Source of the DNA: Massilia varians
GTDB taxonomy: Bacteria > Pseudomonadota > Gammaproteobacteria > Burkholderiales > Burkholderiaceae_D
Reading direction: 5' to 3'
Assembly (NCBI RefSeq): GCF_027923905.1
Contig: NZ_AP026966.1
Coordinates: 4,279,001 to 4,343,000, forward strand
DNA: 64,000 bases
Part shown: positions 1 to 7,472 of the stretch, one piece after another
Layout of the letters: the number at the start of each line of letters is the position of its first letter
Position numbering within the stretch: position 1 is the stretch's first letter
Program-made: the position numbers and the translations under genes
Notes under the pieces: model-generated
The model's database searches: none
Seen by the model: the letters and a program-made list of their open reading frames with translations, nothing else
What the model was told of the DNA's origin: nothing

Positions 1-179
1 CGGATCATGTCGTGCACGATCTCGTCGGGCGGATCGAAACCGAACACGGCCAGGTTGCCGATGTTGAGCTTGATGATCTTCTGGCCGTCGTCTTCCATCT
101 CGCGGGCCTTTTCCATGGCCGGGCCGCGGATTTCGTAGCAAACGTCGTCCAGCTTGTTCGATTTCAGGATCGGTCGCAA
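1..179 (-). CDS. alaA: PLP-dependent aminotransferase, AlaA type (N-terminal 59 residues; truncated by window edge)
   Basis: Reading leftward from position 179, the translation runs through KLDDVCYEIRGP and KIIKLNIGN, the N-terminal hallmark of class I/II aminotransferases of the AlaA/YfbQ type, which interconvert alanine plus 2-oxoglutarate and pyruvate plus glutamate in the cytoplasm. Only the N-terminal arm is in the window, so the catalytic PLP lysine is not seen. The start chosen is TTG at 179-177, because an AGGGG ribosome-binding site lies at normal spacing upstream and no ATG fits the family's N-terminus. The gene was probably divergent from the Mth938-like gene at 1680. An IS5-family element now sits about 84 bp upstream of the start codon, so expression may be altered. 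The family is clear; the exact substrate is inferred. Confidence 0.82.
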   Translation of the reverse strand, partial: MRPILKSNKLDDVCYEIRGPAMEKAREMEDDGQKIIKLNIGNLAVFGFDPPDEIVHDMI

Positions 180-263
180 AGTATCCCCTGTGAGCTTGGT
201 CTCGCGCCTGCACATTTGTTGCAGTGCGAAAAATACCCATTCTGCCGAAAGCGCCCGATTTAA

Positions 264-280
264 GGCCACCTCGAATAACC
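264..280 (+). repeat. Left terminal inverted repeat of the IS5-family element
   Basis: The first 17 bases match the reverse complement of 1516-1532 at 15 positions. TTAA precedes it at 260-263. Confidence 0.8.
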
Positions 281-387
281 CGGCTTTTGGCATGATCGAG
301 GCGATATGACGCGCGATCGAATGGCCCCGAGCTGTTGCGCGCGCCGGCAGCGTCATTTTGATAGCGAAGATCGCCCTCGAATCAGGC

Positions 388-416
388 CAGTTTGGCAGCC
401 GAAGGCTGCCAAACTG
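388..416 (-). other. Perfect 13-bp hairpin just downstream of the transposase gene
   Basis: CAGTTTGGCAGCC at 388-400 and its exact complement at 404-416 are separated by three bases. The hairpin lies 5 bp beyond the transposase stop, inside the IS. No T-run follows on the minus strand, so it is not a classical intrinsic terminator. It could protect the transposase mRNA 3' end, block read-through, or be a transposition-related structure. Confidence 0.6.
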
Positions 417-421
417 CTGGT

Positions 422-1456
422 TTAGAACGGTGCAACCCCGTGTTTCTTCAAGAAGACGAGACGCTTGAGGTTGTAACTGGCCGCTTTCAGGTGCAGGGCG
501 AACGTCGTGCGCACGATCCCCAGGCAGCGCACCAATTTGCCGCCCATCTGCGCCAAGGCGCCAAACACATGCTCGACACGAGCGCGCGGCGTGGCGATCG
601 CGCGATTGCGTCGCTTCTGCGTGTCGGAAATGCCTTTGGTTGCATGGCCGCGTCGCTGGATGTGCACGCGCCAGCCCGCCTGCTTCAATCTGGTTTCCCG
701 TTCAAGGCTGGGGTAGCCCCGGTCGGCATACACATCGCGACTAGTATTGTTCAGGTCGAGCAACTCTTCAAAGACGTTGGTATCTGCCACCGCAGCGTGG
801 GTGACGACGATCTTGCGGATCAGCTTGCAACGCTTGTCAACACTGGCATGCAACTTGTAGCCAAAGTGATTCTTGCCGTGCTTTTTGGTCCACTTGGCAT
901 CAACGTCTTTCTGTGCCCGCTTGTGCGGCTTCCAGCTCAGCGGCATCGTGCTTTCTTTGACCGTCTCGGCTTCTTCTCGCTTGTTGCGCTGAACCGGTGC
1001 CTGAACCAGCGAGGCGTCGACGATCTGGCCGCAGCGCGCCAGATAGCCTTGCGACAGCAATTGCTGCTGGACTTGTTCGAATACCTGATCGCCTACGCCC
1101 GCCTGCGCCAGACGGTCACGGAACAGCCAGATCGTTTTGGCGTCGGGGATACTGCTGCTTTCAGTCAGATCCAGAAAACGCAGGAAGCTGCGGCGGTCCA
1201 GCAACTGATACTCCAGCGCGTCATCGGCCAGGTTGTAGAGCTGTTGCAGCACCAGGATCTTGATCATCAGTACTGTCGGGTATGGCGGACGGCCGCCTTT
1301 GGCCCGCGACGGACGCGGCGCGACGGCATCGATACGTGCCGCCAGCGCCTCGAAATCCACATGCTCGGCCAGGCCCACCAACGGATCACCCAGTTTCGAC
1401 CGCCGATCCTCACGCTCCTGCTCGGCAAATAGACTGATCCGGGGTTTCATCATCAC
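422..1456 (-). CDS. IS5-family DDE transposase
   Basis: A 344-residue protein, the usual size for IS5-group transposases, that cuts and rejoins the element's ends. The DDE triad is visible: D147 in QIVDAS, D245 in YADRGYP and E295 in RARVEHVFG. The N-terminal half carries the GGRPPYP and YNLADDALE motifs of the IS5 DNA-binding domain. The frame is open with no frameshift or internal stop, so the gene appears functional. It starts at ATG 1456, with two further in-frame Met codons directly behind, and lies wholly inside the terminal repeats. Any read-through on the minus strand would run toward the alaA-type gene. Confidence 0.92.
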   Translation of the reverse strand: MMMKPRISLFAEQEREDRRSKLGDPLVGLAEHVDFEALAARIDAVAPRPSRAKGGRPPYPTVLMIKILVLQQLYNLADDALEYQLLDRRSFLRFLDLTESSSIPDAKTIWLFRDRLAQAGVGDQVFEQVQQQLLSQGYLARCGQIVDASLVQAPVQRNKREEAETVKESTMPLSWKPHKRAQKDVDAKWTKKHGKNHFGYKLHASVDKRCKLIRKIVVTHAAVADTNVFEELLDLNNTSRDVYADRGYPSLERETRLKQAGWRVHIQRRGHATKGISDTQKRRNRAIATPRARVEHVFGALAQMGGKLVRCLGIVRTTFALHLKAASYNLKRLVFLKKHGVAPF

Positions 1457-1515
1457 GACACTCGCTGGCTTGGTTCGATGTCAGGATTTTACCCAGCTTG
1501 CGTCAGGTCAGCCGA

Positions 1516-1532
1516 GGTTTTTCGAGGTGCCC
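1516..1532 (-). repeat. Right terminal inverted repeat of the IS5-family element
   Basis: The reverse complement of this stretch matches 264-280 at 15 of 17 positions. TTAA follows at 1533-1536, repeating the TTAA at 260-263. Confidence 0.8.
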
Positions 1533-1679
1533 TTAAGCAACCTCACCCCCTGCCGGCCAAATAAAATCCTGCCGAATGGCCCGAAAATCAGCGCGGCTTG
1601 CCGGCCGGCGTGCCGGCGTGCGGGACGGCCCGCCTCTCCGGTTACAATGGCTGCTTCGATGTCACTGCCATCCGCTACG

Positions 1680-2060
1680 ATGAAGCTCCATTCCGACAAT
1701 ACCCAGCAGTACCAGACCGTCACCGGCTATGACGCCAGCGGTGTCGAGATCAATGCCCAGCGTTTCAACTTCAGCCTGACCGTCATGCCGGAAGTGCCGC
1801 CGCGTCCCTGGAACGTGACCCGTTTCGAAGACCTGAGCGCGGCCCACTTCGAGGAAATCGCCAGGGATGCCCCGGATGTCGTGGTGCTCGGCACCGGCGA
1901 GCGCCAGCGTTTCGTCCACCCGAAACTGGTGGCCAGCCTGTCGAGCATGCACGTGGGCGTCGATTGCATGGACAACCAGGCCGCCTGCCGCACCTACAAC
2001 GTGCTGATGGGCGAAGGCCGCAAGGTCACGCTGGCCCTGATCATCGGCAGCGGCGCCTGA
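1680..2060 (+). CDS. Mth938-like domain protein (DUF498 family)
   Basis: A 126-residue cytoplasmic protein with the family's recognisable features: INAQRF near the N-terminus, LTVMPEVPPRPW, the VVVLGTGERQRF loop and VDCMDNQAACRTYN. The biochemical role of this small alpha/beta fold in bacteria is not established; in mitochondria a relative (NDUFAF3) helps complex I assembly. The start at ATG 1680 gives the conserved N-terminus MKLH; two in-frame ATGs lie up to 36 bp upstream and cannot be excluded, since no strong ribosome-binding site is visible. The next gene, a small membrane transporter, starts about 90 bp downstream on the same strand. Confidence 0.85.
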   Translation: MKLHSDNTQQYQTVTGYDASGVEINAQRFNFSLTVMPEVPPRPWNVTRFEDLSAAHFEEIARDAPDVVVLGTGERQRFVHPKLVASLSSMHVGVDCMDNQAACRTYNVLMGEGRKVTLALIIGSGA

Positions 2061-2149
2061 TTTTCCGCCCTGCCGCGTCCCGATCCGCGCTGCGCCCCGG
2101 CGCGGGCTCGTTTGCGCCCTTCCGAAGCTCCCGCCAAATAATCAATACA

Positions 2150-2524
2150 ATGAACGCATCAGCTTTCGCCTTCATCATCACCGGCGTCATCCTGAACGCC
2201 GCCGCCCAGCTCCTGCTCAAGGCCGGCACCAACGCCCTCGGCGGCGCCATCCACCTCACCCGCGACAACTGGTTCATGACCGGCCTCAAGGTCGCCACCC
2301 AGTGGCCGATCGTGCTCGGCATGCTGTGCTACGGGGTGTCGCTGGTGGTCTGGATCCTGGGCCTGTCGCGCACCGACGTCACGGTCGCCTACCCGATGCT
2401 CTCGCTCGGCTACGTGATCGGCGCCGTGGGCGCCTGGATGTTCCTGGGCGAAGTGATCTCGCCCCAGCGCATGCTGGCGCTGGGCGTGATCGTGCTGGGC
2501 GTGGTCTTGCTGGCGCGTAGTTGA
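2150..2524 (+). CDS. Small four-helix EamA/SMR-type membrane transporter
   Basis: A 124-residue very hydrophobic protein with four predicted membrane helices (about residues 6-28, 45-65, 72-92 and 100-122). The central YPMLSLGYVIGAVGAWMFLGE segment resembles the last helices of EamA and SMR proteins such as ArnE-like flippase subunits. Proteins this small dimerise to form a transport path in the inner membrane. The substrate is unknown. The start at ATG 2150 follows directly after AATACA; no strong ribosome-binding site is seen. It sits between the Mth938-like gene and the PrxQ gene, and nothing in this context tells what it transports. Confidence 0.8.
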   Translation: MNASAFAFIITGVILNAAAQLLLKAGTNALGGAIHLTRDNWFMTGLKVATQWPIVLGMLCYGVSLVVWILGLSRTDVTVAYPMLSLGYVIGAVGAWMFLGEVISPQRMLALGVIVLGVVLLARS

Positions 2525-2705
2525 CCCTACAATTATTTCCATTTCGCATCTTGAAGAAATGAAAACCCGCGCAATATTGCGGGGTGAAACCTGCATCGAC
2601 GATGTCAATACGGACTAGCAAGCGGCGGCCACGCCGATTATCATTCCGGTATCCGCTGCCCTGCAGGGACCCGGCGCCAGTGCGCCATGACACCAGGAGA
2701 ATCCC

Positions 2706-3176
2706 GTGGCCGAGAGCCAAACCGCCGCTACCATCGACAACTTCAGCGCCCCCATGACGGGAGGCCAGACCTTCGAACTGGCCGGCCGTCCGGCGAAGTA
2801 CACCGTGCTGTACTTCTATCCCAAGGATAATACGCCGGGCTGCACCACCGAGAGCATCGCCTTCCGCGAAGCCTACCCGGCATTCCAGGCCGCGCAGGCC
2901 GAGATCTACGGCATCAGCCGCGACTCCCTGCGCTCGCACGAAAACTTCAAGGGCAAGCTGGGTCTGCCCTTCGAACTGATCTCCGATCCGGAAGAAGCGG
3001 TGTGCAGCCAGTTCGGTGTCATGAAGATGAAAAACATGTACGGCAAACAAGTGCGCGGCATTGAGCGCAGTACGTTTATCATTGACGCTCAAGGCCGATT
3101 GGTGAAAGAATGGCGTGGCGTGAAAGTCAACGACCACGTGGCCGAAGTGCTGGAATTTCTGAAGAGCCAGCCCTGA
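2706..3176 (+). CDS. bcp: Thioredoxin-dependent thiol peroxidase (PrxQ/Bcp family)
   Basis: A 156-residue peroxiredoxin that reduces hydrogen peroxide and organic hydroperoxides in the cytoplasm. The peroxidatic cysteine is C46 in YPKDNTPGCTTE. The start is GTG 2706, set by AGGAGA at 2696-2701. The usual PrxQ resolving cysteine five residues after the peroxidatic one is absent (isoleucine there), and a cysteine near residue 83 found in another PrxQ subgroup is also absent. The only second cysteine is C100 in EEAVCSQFG. The enzyme may therefore work as a 1-Cys type or use C100 or an external thiol. The family call is firm; the recycling mechanism is inferred. Confidence 0.9.
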   Translation: MAESQTAATIDNFSAPMTGGQTFELAGRPAKYTVLYFYPKDNTPGCTTESIAFREAYPAFQAAQAEIYGISRDSLRSHENFKGKLGLPFELISDPEEAVCSQFGVMKMKNMYGKQVRGIERSTFIIDAQGRLVKEWRGVKVNDHVAEVLEFLKSQP

Positions 3177-3423
3177 AAAACGGATGGCTCCAGCAACCCA
3201 GTGTCGATAACTTTGCTGGACGATTGCCACCTATTTTGAGTCAGCGCGTATTTCATCAGCATGTCCTCTTCCGCTGCTGCCGGACCGGCATCCTCCGGCC
3301 GCAGCCCTCAAGCTGGCATCGCCAGCCACCGCACCACCCCCAAGTAGCATCGTTTCCGTGCAGCGGCGCGCCCCGAGCTGCGCCCGCACGTCCCATTAAG
3401 TCCTTTTTCGAATCGAGAACCTG

Positions 3424-5292
3424 ATGCCACTGCCAAAAATGCCAAGCAAGCCAGCGACCATGCTGCTGGCAAAAGATTATCCCAAAGCCGAACCGGGCAA
3501 GTCGCCCGTGCGCCCGGCCTCCGCGACCGCCGAGGCCGAACTTCAAGAACTGATCAGCGGCCAGGCCGTGCCGACGCCGAAGGCGACCCGCACACGCAAG
3601 GCCAAGGCCGCCGCGCCCGCTGCCAATGATGCGGCCACTGCCGGCAACGCCGCCGGCACGGTCGGCACCGCACCGGTCGATGTCGTCGGCGCCCCGAGCG
3701 CGGAAGCGCCTACCGGCACGGCGCCGCTGGCCAAGGGCCCGGCGCGCAAGTCGAAAGATGGCGCCGGCGCGCGCCTGCCGGTGGTCCGTACCCGCGAGCT
3801 CGATGTCGACCAGCCGCATCCGGCCAAGCACAAGCCGGTCGAGGTCACGGTCAAGTCCTCCACCAGCCGCAAGGCCGACAAGAGCGGCATCGCCAAGGTC
3901 TTCGTGCTCGATACCAACGTGTTGATGCACGACCCGACCTCGCTGTTCCGCTTCGAGGAACACGACGTCTACCTGCCGATGATGACGCTCGAGGAGCTCG
4001 ACAACCACAAGAAGGGCATGTCGGAAGTCGCGCGCAACGCGCGCCAGGTGGCGCGCACCCTCGACGCCCTGATCGCCAACGTCGACGACGACGCCATCGA
4101 GGCCGGCATCCCGCTGGCCAAGCTCGGCAACAAGGATGCGCGCGGACGCCTGTATTTCCAGACCAACCTGGAATCGGCGCCGCTGCCGGAAGGCCTGCCC
4201 GAGGGCAAGGCCGACAACCAGATCCTGGGCGTCGTCCGTGCCCTCGAAGAGCGCATGTCCGGCCGCGCCATCGTGCTGGTGTCGAAAGACATCAACATGC
4301 GCATCAAGGCGCGCGCGCTGGGCTTGCCGGCTGAGGATTACTTCAACGACCATGTGCTGGAAGACACCGACCTGCTGTACTCGGGCATCGTCCAGTTGCC
4401 GGACGATTTCTGGAACAAGCACGGCAAGGACATGGAGTCCTGGCAGGAAAACAAGAACGGCAACGCGGCCACCTATTACCGCGTGACCGGGCCCTTGATC
4501 CCGACCTTGCTCGTGAATCAGTTTGTGTTCATCGAGCCGCGCGGCGGCGAAGCGCCCTTCTATGGCCAGGTAAAACAGATCAATGGCAAGACCGCGGTGT
4601 TCCAGACCCTGCGCGACTACAGCCACAACAAGAACAATGTGTGGGGCATCACGGCGCGCAACCGCGAGCAGAACTTCGCCCTGAACCTCCTGATGAATCC
4701 GGAGTGCGACTTCGTCACCCTGCTCGGCCAGGCCGGCACCGGTAAAACCCTGCTGGCGCTGGCCGCGGGCCTGGCGCAAGTGCTGGAGACCAAGCAGTAC
4801 AACGAGATCATCGTCACCCGCGTCACCGTGCCGGTCGGCGAAGACATCGGCTTCCTGCCGGGCACCGAGGAAGAAAAGATGTCGCCGTGGATGGGCGCTT
4901 TCGACGACAACCTGGAAGTCCTGATGAAGTCGGACAGCGACGGCGGCGACTGGGGCCGCGCCGCGACCCAGGACCTGATCCGTTCGCGCATCAAGATCAA
5001 GTCGCTCAACTTCATGCGCGGCCGCACCTTCGTCAACAAGTTCCTCATCATCGACGAGGCGCAGAACCTGACGCCGAAGCAGATGAAGACCCTGGTCACG
5101 CGCGCCGGTCCCGGCACCAAGATCCTGTGCCTGGGTAACATCGCCCAGATCGACACGCCTTACCTCACCGAAGGCTCCAGCGGCCTGACCTACGTGGTCG
5201 ACCGCTTCAAGGGCTGGAGCCACAGCGGCCACGTGACCCTGGCGCGCGGCGAACGCTCGCGCTTGGCGGACCACGCCAGCGAAGTGCTGTAA
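3424..5292 (+). CDS. PhoH family protein with N-terminal PIN domain (PhoH2-like ATPase/RNase)
   Basis: A 622-residue protein. Residues 1-155 are low-complexity, rich in Ala, Lys and Pro. Residues about 157-300 form a PIN ribonuclease domain beginning FVLDTNVLMHDP. Residues about 400-615 form a PhoH P-loop ATPase with Walker A GQAGTGKT near 435 and Walker B FLIIDEAQ near 540. PIN-PhoH fusions are thought to couple ATP-driven RNA unwinding to RNA cleavage, in some organisms with a small antitoxin partner; none is visible here. The ATG at 3424 has only a GAGAA-like ribosome-binding site. A strong terminator follows, so this is a single-gene unit. The long N-terminal extension is unusual and likely disordered. 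Confidence 0.9.
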   Translation: MPLPKMPSKPATMLLAKDYPKAEPGKSPVRPASATAEAELQELISGQAVPTPKATRTRKAKAAAPAANDAATAGNAAGTVGTAPVDVVGAPSAEAPTGTAPLAKGPARKSKDGAGARLPVVRTRELDVDQPHPAKHKPVEVTVKSSTSRKADKSGIAKVFVLDTNVLMHDPTSLFRFEEHDVYLPMMTLEELDNHKKGMSEVARNARQVARTLDALIANVDDDAIEAGIPLAKLGNKDARGRLYFQTNLESAPLPEGLPEGKADNQILGVVRALEERMSGRAIVLVSKDINMRIKARALGLPAEDYFNDHVLEDTDLLYSGIVQLPDDFWNKHGKDMESWQENKNGNAATYYRVTGPLIPTLLVNQFVFIEPRGGEAPFYGQVKQINGKTAVFQTLRDYSHNKNNVWGITARNREQNFALNLLMNPECDFVTLLGQAGTGKTLLALAAGLAQVLETKQYNEIIVTRVTVPVGEDIGFLPGTEEEKMSPWMGAFDDNLEVLMKSDSDGGDWGRAATQDLIRSRIKIKSLNFMRGRTFVNKFLIIDEAQNLTPKQMKTLVTRAGPGTKILCLGNIAQIDTPYLTEGSSGLTYVVDRFKGWSHSGHVTLARGERSRLADHASEVL

Positions 5293-5312
5293 ACGTTTCG
5301 TTTCCACGCCAA

Positions 5313-5346
5313 AAACGCTCGCCTGTCCAGGCGGGCGTTTTTCTTT
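5313..5346 (+). terminator. Intrinsic terminator of the PhoH gene
   Basis: An 11-bp stem (5313-5323 with 5330-5340, one G-T pair) with a six-base loop, followed by TTCTTTT. It lies 20 bp after the stop codon. Confidence 0.85.
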
Positions 5347-5367
5347 TGTGCTTCTTATTCATCGCGC

Positions 5368-6162
5368 ATGATCTTCCTGCTCAAACTGCTGCTCGTACCC
5401 GTCCTGATCGCCCTCGTCACCCTGGCCGGCCGCCGCTGGGGGCCGGGCGTGGCCGGCTGGCTGTCCGCCTTTCCCATCGTCTCCGGCCCGATCCTCCTGG
5501 TGATCTCGCTCGAACAGGGCGCCCAGTTCGCGGCCAGCGCCGCCGCCAATACCCTGCTGGCGGTGCTGGCCATCCTGGTCTTCAGCATCGCCTATGCGCG
5601 CTGCGCCCGGCTCGGCATGGCGCGCGCAATGTGCGCCGCCCTGCTGGCCTACGGCATGGCCGTGCTGGCGCTGCAGGCGCAGCCCGTCCTGCCGCCGCCG
5701 TGGGCCGGCTTCGCCATCGTCGTGGCCGCGCTCTTGGTGTCGCCCCGCCTGTTCGGTCCGGCCCCGGCGCCGGCTGCCACCGCCAAGCCGGCCGGGGACC
5801 TGCCATGGCGCATGCTGGCCGGCGCCCTGCTGACGCTGTGCGTGACCTATGCCGCCGCCGGTCTCGGGCCGCGCTTTGCCGGCCTGTTCGCGATGTTCCC
5901 GGTGATGAGCACGGTGCTGGTCGGCTTCTCGCACCGTGCGAACGGTCCGGGCTTCGCGGTGGCCCTGCTGCGCGGCATGGTTCAGGGCTATTACGCCTTC
6001 GCGGTGTTCTGCCTGGTGCTGTCGCTGCTGCTGCGCGCGCAGCCGATCGGCATGGCCTTCCTGCTGGCGACCGGCGCCGCACTCATGGTGCAGCTCGCGG
6101 TCAAATGGGGCATGCGGCGTTTTTACGCGCAGCAGCATGCCGGAGGAGAAAAGGCGGCATAG
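5368..6162 (+). CDS. Polytopic membrane protein with internal duplication; function unknown
   Basis: A 264-residue protein with about eight hydrophobic segments. The two halves look homologous: GPGVAGWLSAFP (residues 25-36) in the first half matches GPRFAGLFAMFP (167-178) in the second, and about 85 residues after each can be aligned without large gaps. A Pro/Ala-rich linker (about 131-145) joins the halves. Duplicated halves are typical of secondary transporters with inverted-repeat topology, but I do not recognise the family and assign no substrate. It follows the PhoH terminator and probably has its own promoter. The YciI gene begins 32 bp downstream, so some co-transcription is possible. 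Confidence 0.75.
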   Translation: MIFLLKLLLVPVLIALVTLAGRRWGPGVAGWLSAFPIVSGPILLVISLEQGAQFAASAAANTLLAVLAILVFSIAYARCARLGMARAMCAALLAYGMAVLALQAQPVLPPPWAGFAIVVAALLVSPRLFGPAPAPAATAKPAGDLPWRMLAGALLTLCVTYAAAGLGPRFAGLFAMFPVMSTVLVGFSHRANGPGFAVALLRGMVQGYYAFAVFCLVLSLLLRAQPIGMAFLLATGAALMVQLAVKWGMRRFYAQQHAGGEKAA

Positions 6163-6194
6163 AATAGCCGCGTTCATCCACCGAGGAGAGTCCC

Positions 6195-6557
6195 ATGCCG
6201 CACATGTTGTTGATCCATGAACCCGTCGGCCAGCGCGCCACCCGCACCGAGCTCGAAGGCCGCCATCTGTACGAGCGCATGCTGCGCTGGGGCGAGGACC
6301 TGCGCAGCCGCGGCCTGCTGCTGGCCGCGGAATCGCTAGCATCGACCGACCAGGCGGTGCGCGTCACGGCCGCGGCCGGAAAGGCGCGCATCGTCGACGG
6401 CCCGTTTGCCGAGGCCAAGGAAATGGTGGGCGGCTTCTTCCTGGTGAACGTCGGCACGCGCGAAGAAGCGGTCGCGCTGGCGCAGCAGTGCCCGGCGGCC
6501 GAATGGGCCACCGTCGAGGTGCGCGGCCTGGCGCCCTGTTTCGATCGCGAAAAATAA
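6195..6557 (+). CDS. YciI (DGPF) family protein, copy 1
   Basis: A 120-residue small ferredoxin-like alpha/beta protein with the DGPF motif in RIVDGPFAEAKEMVGGFFL. YciI proteins are small enzymes or binding proteins of mostly unknown substrate. The start at ATG 6195 is set by AGGAGAG at 6183-6189. It heads a same-strand set of two YciI genes, a VOC gene and an ECF42-type sigma factor gene. That arrangement is known for ECF group 42, whose targets are usually the neighbouring DGPF genes. It differs strongly from the second copy (122 aa), so this is not a recent duplication. Confidence 0.9.
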   Translation: MPHMLLIHEPVGQRATRTELEGRHLYERMLRWGEDLRSRGLLLAAESLASTDQAVRVTAAAGKARIVDGPFAEAKEMVGGFFLVNVGTREEAVALAQQCPAAEWATVEVRGLAPCFDREK

Positions 6558-6643
6558 ATGCGGCCGCATGTCGATTCGCGGCGCCGTCCTTCGTCGTAGG
6601 AGCGAGCGTCCCCCGGGCGCCGCCCCACGACAAGGAGAACAGC

Positions 6644-7012
6644 ATGCGTTTCATGATCATCGTCAAGGCCACCCCCGACACGGAAGCCGGCATCATGCCC
6701 GCCCAATCCCTGTTCGACGCCATGTCCGCCTACAACCAGGAACTGGCCCGTGCCGGCGTCCTGCTCGACGCCAACGGTCTGCGCCCCAGCCGCGACGGCT
6801 GGCGCATCCGCTACGACGGGCAGCGCCGCAGCGTCACCGACGGTCCCTTCGCCGACACCAAGGAGCTGATCGCCGGCTACACCCTGATCCAGGTGCGCTC
6901 GCGCGAGGAAGCGATGGAGTGGTCGCGCCGTTTCCCCAATCCGCACGGCGAGTCCGCCAGTGCCGAGATCGAAGTCCGCCGCCTCTACGAGCCGGCCGAC
7001 CTGCCTTTCTGA
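6644..7012 (+). CDS. YciI (DGPF) family protein, copy 2
   Basis: A 122-residue protein beginning MRFMIIVKA with the motif VTDGPFADTKELIAGY, typical of the DGPF proteins linked to ECF42 sigma factors. The start is ATG 6644, after AAGGAG at 6632-6637. An 86-bp gap separates it from copy 1, leaving room for a separate ECF-dependent promoter. Function is unknown beyond the fold; the context suggests a stress or detoxification role under control of the sigma factor encoded two genes downstream. Confidence 0.9.
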   Translation: MRFMIIVKATPDTEAGIMPAQSLFDAMSAYNQELARAGVLLDANGLRPSRDGWRIRYDGQRRSVTDGPFADTKELIAGYTLIQVRSREEAMEWSRRFPNPHGESASAEIEVRRLYEPADLPF

Positions 7013-7046
7013 CGCCCCTTCCGACAAGCCAAGAACCACAACCATC

Positions 7047-7472
7047 ATGAAAGAACAGATCGCCATCACCCTTCCGGTGCAAGACCTCGAACGCAGCAAG
7101 CACTTCTTCAGCGCCCTCGGCTTCGACTTCGATGCCCGCTTCAGCAGCCAGAACGGCGCCGGGATGCGCGTCTCCGACGACATCTTCGTGATGCTGGCGC
7201 GCGAGGACTTCGCCCGGACCCTGTGCGCCAAGCCGCTGGCCGACCCGCGCACCAGCCGGATCGCGCTGCTGTGCCTGTTCTGCGACAGCCGCGCCGAGGT
7301 CGATGCCGTGGCCAGCAAGGCGCGGGAGCTGGGCGCCGCCCTGCCGGAACCGGCGGAAGAACACGGCTTCATGTACCAGCACGGCTTCGAAGACCTCGAC
7401 GGCCACATGTGGGCGCTGACCTACATCGACAGCACGCCGGCGCAGGCAGAAGACGCGCAAGCCCAGATCTGA
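7047..7472 (+). CDS. VOC family (glyoxalase/bleomycin-resistance fold) protein
   Basis: A 141-residue protein with one full VOC module: the beta-alpha start IAITLPVQDLERSKHFFSALGF and the closing strand FEDLDGHMWALTYID. VOC proteins are metal-dependent lyases, dioxygenases or drug-binding proteins; the substrate cannot be read from sequence. The start at ATG 7047 lies 34 bp after copy 2 of YciI. Its TGA stop (7470-7472) overlaps the ATG of the sigma factor gene by one base, so the two are translationally coupled. Confidence 0.88.
   Translation: MKEQIAITLPVQDLERSKHFFSALGFDFDARFSSQNGAGMRVSDDIFVMLAREDFARTLCAKPLADPRTSRIALLCLFCDSRAEVDAVASKARELGAALPEPAEEHGFMYQHGFEDLDGHMWALTYIDSTPAQAEDAQAQI

Larger units (their letters stand above)
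264..1532 (-). mobile_element. IS5-family insertion sequence, apparently complete (about 1.27 kb)
   Basis: A single DDE transposase gene (422-1456, minus) is bracketed by terminal inverted repeats. The left end begins GGCCACCTCGAA at 264, and the right end read inward from 1532 begins GGGCACCTCGAA; 15 of the first 17 bases match. Both ends are flanked by TTAA (260-263 and 1533-1536), which I read as the 4-bp target duplication. The element separates the alaA-type gene from the Mth938-like gene, so it lies in what was a short divergent promoter region. Ends and duplication are seen directly; the family assignment rests on the transposase. Because TTAA is itself palindromic, the exact boundary could shift by a few bases. 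Confidence 0.85.

Noticed and set aside
3256..5307. Open frame of 683 codons antisense to the PhoH gene
   Set aside because: The plus-strand protein has intact PIN and P-loop motifs; the antisense product is His/Gln/Arg-rich without domain support.
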